Shown here: positions 9,949-17,245 of the stretch, piece after piece | Layout of the letters: each line of letters begins with the position of its first letter | How positions within the stretch are numbered: the first letter of the stretch is position 1 | Origin: Acidobacteria bacterium 13_1_20CM_3_53_8 | Lineage (GTDB): Bacteria > Acidobacteriota > Blastocatellia > Pyrinomonadales > Pyrinomonadaceae | DNA: 63,207 bases | Direction: 5' to 3' | Assembly: GCA_001920415.1 (NCBI GenBank) | Contig: MNJR01000017.1 | Coordinates: 121,457-184,663 of the forward strand | Notes under the pieces: model-generated | What the model was told of the DNA's origin: nothing | Seen by the model: the letters and a program-made list of their open reading frames with translations, nothing else | Database searches by the model: none | Position numbers and translations under genes: made by a program

Positions 9949-10662
9949 TCAGGGTCTGGCAGAGCGGCCATTAGCTTCACTTTTGACCATGCTATAACAC
10001 TCGCAGGTAAATTCTTCAAGCTCTTTGCGCTTCAAGATATTGATGCGACCTCGTGAATAGCGTATCAATCCCTGCGATTGCAGGCCAGTTGCGGCGCTGC
10101 CCACACTTGCGCGGCGCGTCCCCAGCATCTTGGAAATAAACTCCTGCTTCAGCGGCAACACGTCAGAATCCATCTGGTCGTGGCACATCAATAACCAACG
10201 CGAGAGCCGCTCTTCCACAGTGTGCAGACGGTTGCAGGCGGCAGTCTGCGCGACCTGCTTCATGAGTGTGCGAGTGTATAAAAGTAGTTGAGTGAGAAGC
10301 GGACTGTGGCCTCTCTTTAATCCCTCTTTGAAGATATCCGATCTCATACGCATAGCACTGCCCGCAATCTGCACGACGGCCTCTTCGTAAGCAATATCGT
10401 TGCCCAACAGAACAGGGATGCCCACCATTCCATCTCGCCCTATGAGACCCACTTCTATGGTAGCCCCGTCTTTCATGTGCGTGACAAGAGAGATCACACC
10501 TTCGCCGGGGAAATAAACATATTCGATGACATCGCCTGACTTATAAAGACTCACGTCAAGAGGCAGTGACATGAACTCCAGATCAGGGAGCAAGCGTTCA
10601 TACTCTTTGCGAGGTAGAGCAGCGAGAATTATGTTGTTGATGGGAAGACGCGTTCTGGTCAT
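9949..10662 (-). CDS. Crp/Fnr-family transcriptional regulator
   Basis: The 237-aa protein has an N-terminal cyclic-nucleotide-binding-like beta barrel (residues 15-130; VSLYKSGDVIEYVYFP, IEVGLIGRDGMVG). A C-terminal winged helix-turn-helix follows (residues 150-225; LPLKQEFISKMLGTRRASV). The cNMP phosphate-binding Arg/Ser signature of CRP is not obvious and no Fe-S Cys cluster of FNR is visible, so the effector is unknown. The subgroup with GRDGMVG is common in Acidobacteria and Proteobacteria. It is likely to regulate nearby minus-strand genes or respond to redox/stress state; this is inference. Confidence 0.85.
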   Translation of the reverse strand: MTRTRLPINNIILAALPRKEYERLLPDLEFMSLPLDVSLYKSGDVIEYVYFPGEGVISLVTHMKDGATIEVGLIGRDGMVGIPVLLGNDIAYEEAVVQIAGSAMRMRSDIFKEGLKRGHSPLLTQLLLYTRTLMKQVAQTAACNRLHTVEERLSRWLLMCHDQMDSDVLPLKQEFISKMLGTRRASVGSAATGLQSQGLIRYSRGRINILKRKELEEFTCECYSMVKSEANGRSARP

Positions 10663-10715
10663 AAGTTTATTTCCTTAATTCAAATACCTATCATCAATAC
10701 CAATTTCGATAGCAC

Positions 10716-10901
10716 CTATTCGAGATAGTGTTCGCTTAACCTGGCTTGCAACGCGGTCGGCACTGTCTTCCAACTGGCAATGCAGAGCGCCTTGAGCATC
10801 AAGTCATCCGAAGATGACACGCGGGAGAACAACCATCGTCCAAGTCTCTCCTCATATCGCCAGCGATAATAGGGGCCATCGGCGCGTCGGCTGTAGAACA
10901 C
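10716..10901 (-). CDS. Small hypothetical protein, about 61 aa
   Basis: The frame starts at a GTG (MFYSRRADGPYYRWRYEERLG) and ends SEHYLE. It is Tyr/Arg/Trp-rich and looks like a compact folded domain rather than a chance frame. The frame stays open about 25 codons upstream (ending ...STDECVKHG before the GTG) without an ATG, so the true start may be an unusual codon further upstream. No ribosome site is clear at the GTG. It sits between the Crp/Fnr gene and a decayed zinc-ribbon gene, in a zone of small genes. Confidence 0.45.
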   Translation of the reverse strand: MFYSRRADGPYYRWRYEERLGRWLFSRVSSSDDLMLKALCIASWKTVPTALQARLSEHYLE

Positions 10902-10983
10902 GCCATGCTTGACGCACTCATCTGTGCTTACAGGGTTGATATAGACTACGGTTTGCGTTGCAATCGCTTCAGGTCTTTAGTTC

Positions 10984-11090
10984 CTAAAATAGTTTCAGCA
11001 CGTAGATGAAACCCGCCGTGTCCAGAGCGGCGATGAAGACTATGTGCAGCCAACTTATCGTTCAAGCGGCGGCAGACCGCGACAGCGCAT
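10984..11090 (-). pseudogene. Decayed paralogue of the zinc-ribbon/TM small protein
   Basis: On the minus strand, TISWLHIVFIAALDTAG ending VLKLF and a stop aligns well with SWLHIIFITAFAVTG ending IRVF in the intact gene at 11896-12048. The N-terminal zinc-ribbon part appears only in a different frame (MRCRGLPPLER then stop) and lacks the second Cys pair. This looks like a duplicated gene broken by a small deletion. An assembly error in this region cannot be excluded. Confidence 0.5.
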
Positions 11091-11151
11091 GCGCAGTTTG
11101 CCCAGCGGAAGCGCGCACTCCAAGACAACAACGCATCTCAAACCTCGCTCG

Positions 11152-11481
11152 TCAGCCCTCAGTAACTTTTAATAGCTCGCGGCCAGGGGCTTCATGCACA
11201 TACCGTCGTACAAGCTCTTTTAGCTGCGGCGCGCCATCAAAGTGCGCGTACTGTGCGAGCACGCTCGTGACCAATCGTTGATAGATGAGAAGCATGTGTC
11301 CTGCGTCGCAATCTTCTATGCTCTTGCCCGGCACGCCTCCGGCTTTGCAGACTCGCCAGTACACGGCGCGCATCAGGGCGGCCTCGCCGCTCAAGATACC
11401 GCGACTTGTTAGAATGCTTGTGCGGTCGCGCCACACGCCATCACAGATTTGCCTGAACTTTTCTGAGTTTATCGTGTCCAT
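11152..11481 (-). CDS. Hypothetical protein, 109 aa
   Basis: This soluble, mostly helical protein starts with ATG at 11481 and has no signal peptide or membrane segment. The sequence (MDTINSEKFRQICDGVWRDR ... LLKVTEG) is well balanced in composition and contains four Cys-free helices and two isolated Cys. No domain is recognised. There is no strong ribosome site, though codon-position bias looks genuine and no competing frame is better. It is encoded downstream of the omega-like gene on the same strand. Confidence 0.55.
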   Translation of the reverse strand: MDTINSEKFRQICDGVWRDRTSILTSRGILSGEAALMRAVYWRVCKAGGVPGKSIEDCDAGHMLLIYQRLVTSVLAQYAHFDGAPQLKELVRRYVHEAPGRELLKVTEG

Positions 11482-11556
11482 AAATAATCAATCTGGTTGA
11501 AGCCAAGTTTCAGCTTGCGGCCAGATCAATCAAGGCTTCTCCAAAGCTTGAGGTTG

Positions 11557-11814
11557 TCAAGTACCGCTCTTCTTCTGCTCTTGCTCGGTTATCGTGAAAG
11601 GTACGAGTCCTCGCTTTACTTCTTCTAGAGCGATGCTTACGTTTCTGCGCCGGAGCGGGTCTGCATCAATACGAGGATGCGCGCCGTGAAGAAGTTGTTT
11701 ATTTCTTAAAGCCGCCACGACGATTAGCCTGTACCTTGAATCTATTCCCGGCCACTGTTGTTCGTCCGCGGCTGCGTTGAAGCCGTTGCTTCCAGCTTTA
11801 TGCGATTTAGTCAT
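11557..11814 (-). CDS. rpoZ: RNA polymerase omega subunit-like protein
   Basis: The 85-aa protein contains the omega core: DSRYRLIVVAALRNKQLL, then RIDADPLRRRNVSIALEEV. Omega helps assemble and stabilise RNA polymerase by clamping the beta-prime C-terminus. The length fits the family. The usual neighbour gmk is absent; the gene stands among small unknown genes, so it may be a second, divergent copy rather than the housekeeping rpoZ. The N-terminal 25 residues are not conserved-looking. No good ribosome site is visible before the ATG at 11814. Confidence 0.75.
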   Translation of the reverse strand: MTKSHKAGSNGFNAAADEQQWPGIDSRYRLIVVAALRNKQLLHGAHPRIDADPLRRRNVSIALEEVKRGLVPFTITEQEQKKSGT

Positions 11815-11895
11815 AATGTGCTTTAAGCTCCCATGCTAGCGGTCTCTACTCGAAAGGCGCGGCTGCGGCGGCCTCTTCGCGCTCTCTACTTCAGA

Positions 11896-12048
11896 TTAAA
11901 AGACCCTTATCAGAAAAAAGATACCCGTCACAGCGAAAGCGGTAATGAAGATAATATGCAACCAACTCAGCGCAGATTGATGGCAGTAAGGGCATCGTGT
12001 CTCCCACAGTCGCAGTCTCCTTTCACAGCGATGACAATATAGTTTCAT
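11896..12048 (-). CDS. Zinc-ribbon protein with C-terminal membrane helix, 50 aa
   Basis: The start at 12048 is supported by GAGGT 5 bases upstream. The protein begins MKLYCHRCERRLRLWETRC and has two CxxC pairs (CHRC and CPYC) that form a likely zinc ribbon. A hydrophobic helix (IIFITAFAVTGIFFLIRVF) closes the protein at its C-terminus. Such proteins are usually tail-anchored with the zinc ribbon in the cytoplasm. The function is unknown. A broken paralogue lies at 10984-11090. Confidence 0.65.
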   Translation of the reverse strand: MKLYCHRCERRLRLWETRCPYCHQSALSWLHIIFITAFAVTGIFFLIRVF

Positions 12049-12116
12049 CTCAGACCTCAATCTCATTTCGCGCCGCCCGCGTGTGCGGTCGAATCCTACG
12101 GCGCGCAACTCTTTTC

Positions 12117-12359
12117 TCACCCTTGACTGAACACACGCCCCCATCCCGTACCCGCACAGGTCAGGCAGGGGTTAGCTGCGTCGCGCTTGCCTGAGCCTCC
12201 GCATTGCTGGCAACGCCCCGATGGCTGAGCCACAGAGACATTGCCCTTACCGCCGCAGACCAGACACGAAATCACGTAACCGACTGAGACGGCCCACTGC
12301 CCAGTCCCTGTGCACCAAGCACAGGTTTGCTGCGCGTAAACACTCTTTGGCTGGCTCAT
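12117..12359 (-). CDS. DnaJ-type zinc-finger protein without a J domain, 80 aa
   Basis: Four Cys pairs are visible: CAWCTGTG, CLVCGGKG, CQQCGGSG and CLTCAGTG. This is the CxxCxGxG repeat of the DnaJ central zinc-finger domain. There is no J domain and no C-terminal substrate-binding domain, so it is a free-standing zinc module. It might bind unfolded protein or help assemble a partner; this is inference. AGGCGG lies near the ATG at 12359. It is encoded upstream of the zinc-ribbon membrane protein on the same strand. Confidence 0.7.
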   Translation of the reverse strand: MSQPKSVYAQQTCAWCTGTGQWAVSVGYVISCLVCGGKGNVSVAQPSGRCQQCGGSGKRDAANPCLTCAGTGWGRVFSQG

Positions 12360-12903
12360 CTTCTACCGCCTCTCGAAATGCAGAGGAAAGTAGATAAGAG
12401 ATGAACGAAACGATTAGCGTGGACGCACCTTTGCGCCTTATCAGGTAAAGAACCTGAGAGCCGATTTTCGATTGAATCCTGGGGTGCTGTGAATGTAAGC
12501 ATCAGGTATCTCCTCAAGTGGTCGCGTGTGTAAATACAGCAGACGGCACAAGGAGAAGGGCGACGAGCGCTGTATCCCGATGTCGAGAGTATATTTTCTA
12601 AAGAACAGTCAGTAACTTACTGAAAAAGATTATACCACAGATACGTACGCCAGCGTGCATAGGGGTCGCAGATGCAGGGGCTATTCAAGAATGAATAGCA
12701 GTAGAGTTGCTAACTCGCCAACGCAGACCAGAAGAGAGCGAGAAGATTATAGAGAGAAGAATAAAGCATTTCGAATTTCAGATATGAAATCTTTTCTGTA
12801 ATCTTCGTGCTCTCTACGGTCTGCGGTGGTGAACTGCCTTTATCATTTCACTCGAAGGATGAATAGTCTATATAGCAAACCCGGCTGGCGCTTCTCTCTC
12901 TAC
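12360..12903. other. Gene-free 540-bp region with inverted repeat
   Basis: No coding frame is supported. A short hairpin TCAGGT/ACCTGA lies near 12440. A longer inverted repeat at 12722-12826 pairs CGCAGACCAGAAGAGAGCG-type left words with TAATCTTCGTGCTCTCTACG-type right words, similar in style to the word-based repeats seen elsewhere. The region probably holds the 3' end signals of the desaturase operon and the promoter of the zinc-finger genes, but no clear promoter was found. Confidence 0.45.
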
Positions 12904-13170
12904 CTAGCCTGTGAACGGCTTTTGTGCGGCGCCGTTTCTGGAACGGGAGCGAGCCGTCCGGCTCGTATCGGTTAAATCTCCTATGTTCCAGTGAGTGGGT
13001 CGCCCGTTAGAACGAATCCGCCCCGAATCATCGGATTCGTACAGGTGAACGCCGGAAAATTCCCAGCCGACAGGAGTGTAGAGAATATATCCGCCACGAA
13101 AGACTGCGTGTATGACGAATTCTCTTCCATCAGGCAGAGCGTAGATGCCTCGCTCTCTAAGCTCTTTCAT
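12904..13170 (-). CDS. Small hypothetical protein downstream of the desaturase
   Basis: The start at 13170 (MKELRERGIYALPDGREF) is preceded by AAGGAGG at a short 3-base spacing; upstream in-frame ATGs lie inside the desaturase and look less likely. The 88-aa protein has a compact beta-rich N-terminal part with FVIHAVFRGGYILYTP and a basic, Ser/Arg-rich disordered tail. No family is recognised. The start overlaps the end of the desaturase gene by 14 bases, so the two are probably translated from one mRNA. Confidence 0.6.
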   Translation of the reverse strand: MKELRERGIYALPDGREFVIHAVFRGGYILYTPVGWEFSGVHLYESDDSGRIRSNGRPTHWNIGDLTDTSRTARSRSRNGAAQKPFTG

Positions 13171-14062
13171 AAGCCTCCTTCGATCCCATATCAACGGAGT
13201 CATGCTGCAATGCTGTAGAGACGCCATCCAGGCGCACACGTTTTATAGCCTTCGCCAACCTGAAGAGTTGCAGAAGGCGTATGCCCCACCAGTTAAAGTC
13301 AATCTCATACCAGGCTAGACCATGACGAGCCGAAGTCGGGTGCGCGTGATGGTTGTTGTGCCACCCTTCGCCGAAAGTCAGCAGCGCCACCCACCAACTG
13401 TTGCGCGAATCCTCGCCAGTGTGGAATCGCTGCTTGCCCCAAAGGTGCGTAGCCGAGTTAACCAGCCACGTAGTGTGCAAGCCTATAGTAACGCGCAGGA
13501 AAATTCCCCACATCATCATGCCCCATCCGCCAAAGTATAGAAGCGCAAGCCCTGTGATAATCAACGGCATGAAATATAGACGGTTGAGCCAGACGTGAAA
13601 ACGATCCTTCATCAAATCGGGAGCATAACGAGATAGCACAGCCTTATCATGTTGCTGCGCAGTACCTTTGAGAATCCATCCTATGTGCGACCACCAGCGT
13701 CCATCACGCGGGCTATGCGGGTCGCCTTCACGATCTGTATGAGCGTGATGTATGCGATGCGTGACGACCCAGTTGACAGAGCCGCCTTCCAAGGTAAGCA
13801 TCCCGCAGATAGTCAGGAAATATTCGACCACTTTCGGCACTTTGTAGCCGCGATGCGTCAAGAGACGGTGAAAGCCCATGCCTATGCCAAGGCTTCCCGC
13901 GACCCAGTAGAGTAGGACGGCGGCAACGATTGCCTGCCAACTCCAGAAAAAGAGCGCGGCTACTGCGCCCACGTGAAAAAGGGAGATAAATATAACGTTG
14001 AGCCAGTTGATACCAGTTTTTCGCTGATTCGTTGTTACCTCAACCTGTGCGTTGCTCTTCAA
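13157..14062 (-). CDS. Fatty acyl-CoA desaturase (delta-9 type)
   Basis: This membrane di-iron desaturase introduces a cis double bond in a fatty acyl chain. The three histidine boxes are HRLLTH, HRIHHAH and HNNHHAH, in the right order. Hydrophobic pairs flank them (FISLFHVGAVAALFFW and MPLIITGLALLYFGGW). GGAGG lies exactly 6 bases before a TTG at 14062 (reads MKSNAQVEVTT), which I prefer; a GTG at 14110 overlapping the upstream stop would add 16 residues. It is the third gene of an overlapping minus-strand operon. A role in membrane fluidity is expected. Confidence 0.9.
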   Translation of the reverse strand: MKSNAQVEVTTNQRKTGINWLNVIFISLFHVGAVAALFFWSWQAIVAAVLLYWVAGSLGIGMGFHRLLTHRGYKVPKVVEYFLTICGMLTLEGGSVNWVVTHRIHHAHTDREGDPHSPRDGRWWSHIGWILKGTAQQHDKAVLSRYAPDLMKDRFHVWLNRLYFMPLIITGLALLYFGGWGMMMWGIFLRVTIGLHTTWLVNSATHLWGKQRFHTGEDSRNSWWVALLTFGEGWHNNHHAHPTSARHGLAWYEIDFNWWGIRLLQLFRLAKAIKRVRLDGVSTALQHDSVDMGSKEAYERA

Positions 14063-14106
14063 TTCAATCCTCCGACGATAACAATTCACGGCGCGCTCGC
14101 TCTTGG

Positions 14107-14334
14107 TCACGGCACATGCTCAAACTCTGTCATGGAGTGCTGCCCGACCAGACCCGCTAGCTCGACTCGCCCGTTCTCAAGCACACGCGCCACAGTAAAT
14201 GTGCGCTCATCAGGCTCGCGTCCCGGCATAACTTCGGCACGGAACGTAAGCTTCATGCCCTGCTTGGCCCAGCCATTCAGAGGCGCGCGTTCATCCTGCG
14301 GTGAACGAGTTTTCCGATTCTTACGCTTGAACAT
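14107..14334 (-). CDS. Small beta-rich hypothetical protein, 75 aa
   Basis: The start at 14334 (MFKRKNRKTRSPQDER) lies inside the end of the preceding gene, a 14-base overlap. After a basic disordered head the sequence becomes beta-strand-like: MKLTFRAEVMPG, ERTFTVARVLENGRVEL. This pattern suggests a small SH3-like barrel. No named family is recognised. The stop overlaps a GTG of the desaturase frame. The operon order is zinc-ribbon/CarD-like, this protein, desaturase, small protein. Confidence 0.55.
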   Translation of the reverse strand: MFKRKNRKTRSPQDERAPLNGWAKQGMKLTFRAEVMPGREPDERTFTVARVLENGRVELAGLVGQHSMTEFEHVP

Positions 14335-14677
14335 GCGAATGTATAAGACGACGCATGCGATCAGCAAAGAGCACATCTATCTTCTGCGGCTCGATGAGCG
14401 CCGTAACTTCGCCTATTCCGAAAACAGGATGCGTCATGATCTGTCCAGTGCGATACGTGCGCATACGGTCATAAGGCGCACTCGCCTTCGCCGAAGAGCG
14501 TCCGCCCACCAGTTTCACGCCGCTTTTGAACGAACTGCGTGTGCTGCATTTCGGACAATCCACGCGCGAAATCTGACCTCGTTTATTCACGGATGCGACA
14601 ACATGACCGCGCTCTTCATTACACACCACGCACAATTTCTCCACCCGATCACCAACTGCAAAAGTCTGCTTTTCCAT
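14321..14677 (-). CDS. Zinc-ribbon protein with SH3-like C-terminal motif
   Basis: The 118-aa product has a Cys4 zinc site (CVVCNEE near residue 17 and CPKC near residue 41). A C-terminal segment reads THPVFGIGEVTALIEP, then KIDVLFADRMRRLIH. That HPxFGxGxV...VxFxDxxRxLxH pattern occurs in small SH3/CarD-like beta barrels that contact nucleic acid or polymerase. AAGGAG is 4 bases before the ATG. It is the first gene of the desaturase operon. A regulatory role is plausible but not shown. Confidence 0.6.
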   Translation of the reverse strand: MEKQTFAVGDRVEKLCVVCNEERGHVVASVNKRGQISRVDCPKCSTRSSFKSGVKLVGGRSSAKASAPYDRMRTYRTGQIMTHPVFGIGEVTALIEPQKIDVLFADRMRRLIHSHVQA

Positions 14678-14690
14678 AAAACTCCTTTTT

Positions 14691-14764
14691 AGTAAATGGT
14701 GAATGGTAAATGGTAAATGGTGAAAAGCCTCTTTCTATTTACCATTTACCATTTGCCATTTACC
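14691..14764. repeat. Word-type inverted repeat, AATGGTAAATGGTAAATGG family
   Basis: Three left words (TAAATGGTGAATGG, TAAATGG, TAAATGG) are mirrored on the right by ACCATTTACCATTTGCC and ATTTACC. The loop is about 15 bases. The structure sits between infA and the zinc-ribbon gene, both on the minus strand. It could act as a hairpin in the intercistronic RNA. Confidence 0.75.
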
Positions 14765-14765
14765 T

Positions 14766-14987
14766 TCATTTGTATCTGTAAGTAATACGCCCTCTTGAAA
14801 GATCGTAAGGCGACAGTTCAACGCTAACGCGGTCGCCAGCCAGAATGCGTATAAAATTTTTGCGCATCTTGCCGGAAATCTGCGCGAGCACGACGTGCTC
14901 CGTCCCGTCAAGTCGCACTTTGAAGAAAGCGTTGGGCAGCTTGTCAACCACAACGCCTTCAGCCGGAATCAAATCTTCTTTAGCCAA
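14766..14987 (-). CDS. infA: Translation initiation factor IF-1
   Basis: IF-1 binds the 30S A site during initiation. The S1-like OB fold is visible: [19 protein letters not shown], then [18 protein letters not shown] and [15 protein letters not shown]. The best start is a TTG at 14987 with AAGGAG 9 bases upstream; it gives a 73-aa protein beginning MAKEDLI, exactly the canonical IF-1 opening and length. A longer frame from 15065 adds 26 unconserved residues and lacks a ribosome site. It is encoded 84 bases after the DEAD-box helicase gene on the same strand, an informative pairing of RNA-related functions. Confidence 0.9.
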   Translation of the reverse strand: MAKEDLIPAEGVVVDKLPNAFFKVRLDGTEHVVLAQISGKMRKNFIRILAGDRVSVELSPYDLSRGRITYRYK

Positions 14988-15071
14988 GTCTGGGTTCTCC
15001 TTCTTTGGTTTAAGCCGCGCGCCACAGTTTATCTGAGCCGAGCGGCGCGCGCCTGAGTTCGTCAATCAAAT

Positions 15072-16289
15072 TCATCTAGCGCGGCGCGGGCGAAACGAAC
15101 GTCGCCCGGTCGTGCTCACGCGACCGACATGCGAAAACGATTTCGCGCCGCTTACTACAGAGGGCGGCGTGCCGCCAAAAGTTGGCGACCACACGCGCTT
15201 GACCTTCTGGCCTGTGAGCCTTTCGATGTCGCGCATAGAGAATTCTTCGGCGGGCGTGACGAGCGTAATCGCGCGCCCGGTTTTTCCAGCCCTACCCGTG
15301 CGACCTATGCGATGAACGTAATCTTCCGGCGCTGCCGGCACGTCGTAGTTGATGACGTGCGAGATTGCGTCAACGTCTATGCCGCGCGCTGCGATGTCTG
15401 TTGCGACAAGGACGCGCGTGTGTCCCGTTTTGAAATCTCTGAGCGCCTGTTCGCGCTGAGGCTGCGTGCGGTCTGCGTGTATGCGATTAACTTTGTGCTC
15501 GCGCGCGCTGAGAATGTGCGAGAGACGTTCTGCGCCGCGCCGTGTGCGTGTGAAGACTAGCACGCGCTCGAAGCGTTCACGCTCCAGCAGGTCTAGCAGA
15601 AGCGCAGTCTTGGATGCCATCTCGACAGGGTAAGCGGTCTGCTCGACCATAACGGGAGGGCGACCGCGTTTGTTCACTTCGACAAGTTCGGGCTGGCGCA
15701 TAGTCGAGCGAGCAATCTCTTCAATCGCGTTCGACATGGTTGCGGAAAAGAGTAAGGTCTGCCGCTTCACAGGAAGACGTGCGAGCACGCGCCGTATAGA
15801 AGGCCAGAAGCCCATGTCCAGCATACGGTCTGCTTCATCCAGCACCAGCACTTCCACTTGCGAGAGATCAACTGAGCCGCGCTCCATGTGATCTAGAAGG
15901 CGTCCCGGCGTAGCAATAACGACCGATGCGCCGCGCCGCAAAGCATCTGCCTGTCGTCCCAGCCCGGCTCCGCCGATGATAGAGACGCAACGCGCCCCCT
16001 TTTTCGGCGCAAGCTCAAGGTAGTTTGTCTCAATCTGCAAAGCGAGTTCGCGCGTTGGCGCGAGTATGAGCACGCGCACACCCGGGCGCGGCGTATCACC
16101 AATCCTTTGCATGATGGGAAGCAGAAAGGCTGCGGTCTTGCCCGTGCCTGTTTCGGCGCAGCCTATGAGGTCTGCGCCCTTGAGTATGATGGGGATTGCC
16201 TCTCTTTGAATGGGTGTGGGTTCTGTGTATCCGATGGCCTCACAGTTGCGCACGAGCGCCGCTTTGAGTCCGAGTTCAGTAAAATTCAT
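15072..16289 (-). CDS. DEAD-box ATP-dependent RNA helicase
   Basis: The 405-aa enzyme unwinds RNA. Motifs are complete: Q motif with PTPIQREAIP, motif I AETGTGKTAAF, Ia PTRELALQ, Ib TPGRLLDH, II DEAD in LVLDEADRM, III SAT in LFSATMS, then ARGIDV and HRIGRTGRAGK in the second RecA domain. The C-terminal tail is short, Ser/Arg-rich (GRRSFRPRRAR), like RhlE. The ATG at 16289 reads MNFTELGLK; the frame further upstream is repeat sequence. The gene lies between the RRM protein gene and infA on the same strand, which suggests a role in cold or RNA-structure adaptation. Confidence 0.92.
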   Translation of the reverse strand: MNFTELGLKAALVRNCEAIGYTEPTPIQREAIPIILKGADLIGCAETGTGKTAAFLLPIMQRIGDTPRPGVRVLILAPTRELALQIETNYLELAPKKGARCVSIIGGAGLGRQADALRRGASVVIATPGRLLDHMERGSVDLSQVEVLVLDEADRMLDMGFWPSIRRVLARLPVKRQTLLFSATMSNAIEEIARSTMRQPELVEVNKRGRPPVMVEQTAYPVEMASKTALLLDLLERERFERVLVFTRTRRGAERLSHILSAREHKVNRIHADRTQPQREQALRDFKTGHTRVLVATDIAARGIDVDAISHVINYDVPAAPEDYVHRIGRTGRAGKTGRAITLVTPAEEFSMRDIERLTGQKVKRVWSPTFGGTPPSVVSGAKSFSHVGRVSTTGRRSFRPRRAR

Positions 16290-16390
16290 TCGTTCCTTTT
16301 CGCGTCGCTCAAAGAAAATTCTTGAGCCGCGCTTTTCTGTTGATAAAATTAAGCGCCCCCGGCTTTCATGTTTTGTTGCCAGGAGCGCTG

Positions 16391-16499
16391 GTAAGTCAAA
16401 AGTAAAAAGGTAAAAGGCAAAAGGAAGGCCGCAAACCACTTTTAATTAAAATGTTTTTGTCCTCACTTTTGCCTTTTTACTTTTACCTTTTGACTTACC
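16391..16499. repeat. Word-type inverted repeat, AAAAGGTAAAAGGC family
   Basis: The left arm GTAAGTCAAAAGTAAAAAGG is matched by TTTTTACTTTTACCTTTTGA on the right. The loop contains CCACTTTTAATTAAAATG, related to the loops near 27.9 and 31.1 kb. The repeat lies between the RRM gene and the helicase. Its right arm supplies the TAA stop codon of the RRM gene. Confidence 0.85.
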
Positions 16500-16863
16500 A
16501 TCTAGGCGTGCGGTCGTTGCCGCCGCCGAAGTCGCGCGAGCCGCCGCGATTACCACCGTAACCGCCTCGTCCACCACCGCCGCCGCCACGATTGCCGCCG
16601 CCGAAGCCGCGATTCTCACGAGGCTTTGCTTCATTGACATTCAGGTTACGACCGTTGACTTCCTTGCCATTGAACTGCTCAATGGCCTTCTGGCCTTCTT
16701 CTTTGGAAGACATTTCGACGAAGCCGAAGCCGCGTGAACGTCCCGTCTCTCGATCTTCCACAACGGAAGCGGATTCGACTGTGCCTGCTTGCGCAAACAG
16801 TTGCTGCAAATCATCGCTCGAAGTTTGGAATGCGAGATTGCCGACGTAAAGTTTCATAGACAT
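16495..16863 (-). CDS. Glycine-rich RRM RNA-binding protein
   Basis: The 122-aa protein has one RNA recognition motif: RNP2 is LYVGNL at residues 5-10 and RNP1 is RGFGFVEM near residue 44. A Gly/Arg/Asn tail (residues 83-122) carries RGG-like repeats. This matches bacterial RNA-binding proteins that are induced by cold and act as RNA chaperones. It has an AGGA ribosome site somewhat far from ATG at 16863, or could start two codons later. The helicase gene lies just downstream on the same strand. An untranslated leader of up to 380 bases precedes it and may be regulatory. Confidence 0.9.
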   Translation of the reverse strand: MSMKLYVGNLAFQTSSDDLQQLFAQAGTVESASVVEDRETGRSRGFGFVEMSSKEEGQKAIEQFNGKEVNGRNLNVNEAKPRENRGFGGGNRGGGGGGRGGYGGNRGGSRDFGGGNDRTPRW

Positions 16864-17245
16864 AAATATAGATGTTCCTCTCCTTATAGATCAGGAGTGT
16901 TAAGAGAAGCTGCGAATCAAAGTTGGCTTCGGAGTAACGGCAGTCAGCGAAGGCTCTCAGTTCGAGTGCTCATAATGAGCAACTTCTGCAGGTTGAATTC
17001 GGCCCGCTCTCGAACTATCCAAAACGCTGCCGTCCATATTCATCACGGAGGGCGCATCACCGTTGATACTCAAGAGAAGGAGTAACTGAGAACTATGATG
17101 CACTATATGGGCACATAGTTGCAAGGAAGGAGAGCCTTTCCGCTTTAATAATGGGGGCAACGTTTCAAACAATGTGAGGGCACGCGCCCTCTGTTCTAGC
17201 GGCTCGTTTTAACTTTCCTCTTAATTTCCTCTACAATCTTTCGTC
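16864..17245. other. Divergent intergenic region, 382 bp
   Basis: The region separates the leftward RRM gene from the rightward broken MmeI-like gene. No coding frame is convincing. It may contain a long 5' leader of the RRM gene, as in other cold-responsive RNA-binding protein genes, but no defined element was recognised. A palindromic stretch GAGGGC...GCCCTC lies near 17176-17194. TACAAT occurs 7-8 bases before the ATG at 17246, too close for an ordinary leader. Confidence 0.35.

Noticed and set aside
9819-10019. 66-codon minus-strand frame after the Crp/Fnr gene
   Set aside because: Overlaps the end of the regulator, lacks a ribosome site and has no conserved features.
13973-14692. 239-codon plus-strand frame across the desaturase operon start
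   Set aside because: It covers three overlapping minus-strand genes that have ribosome sites and motifs; no domain is visible in the plus frame.
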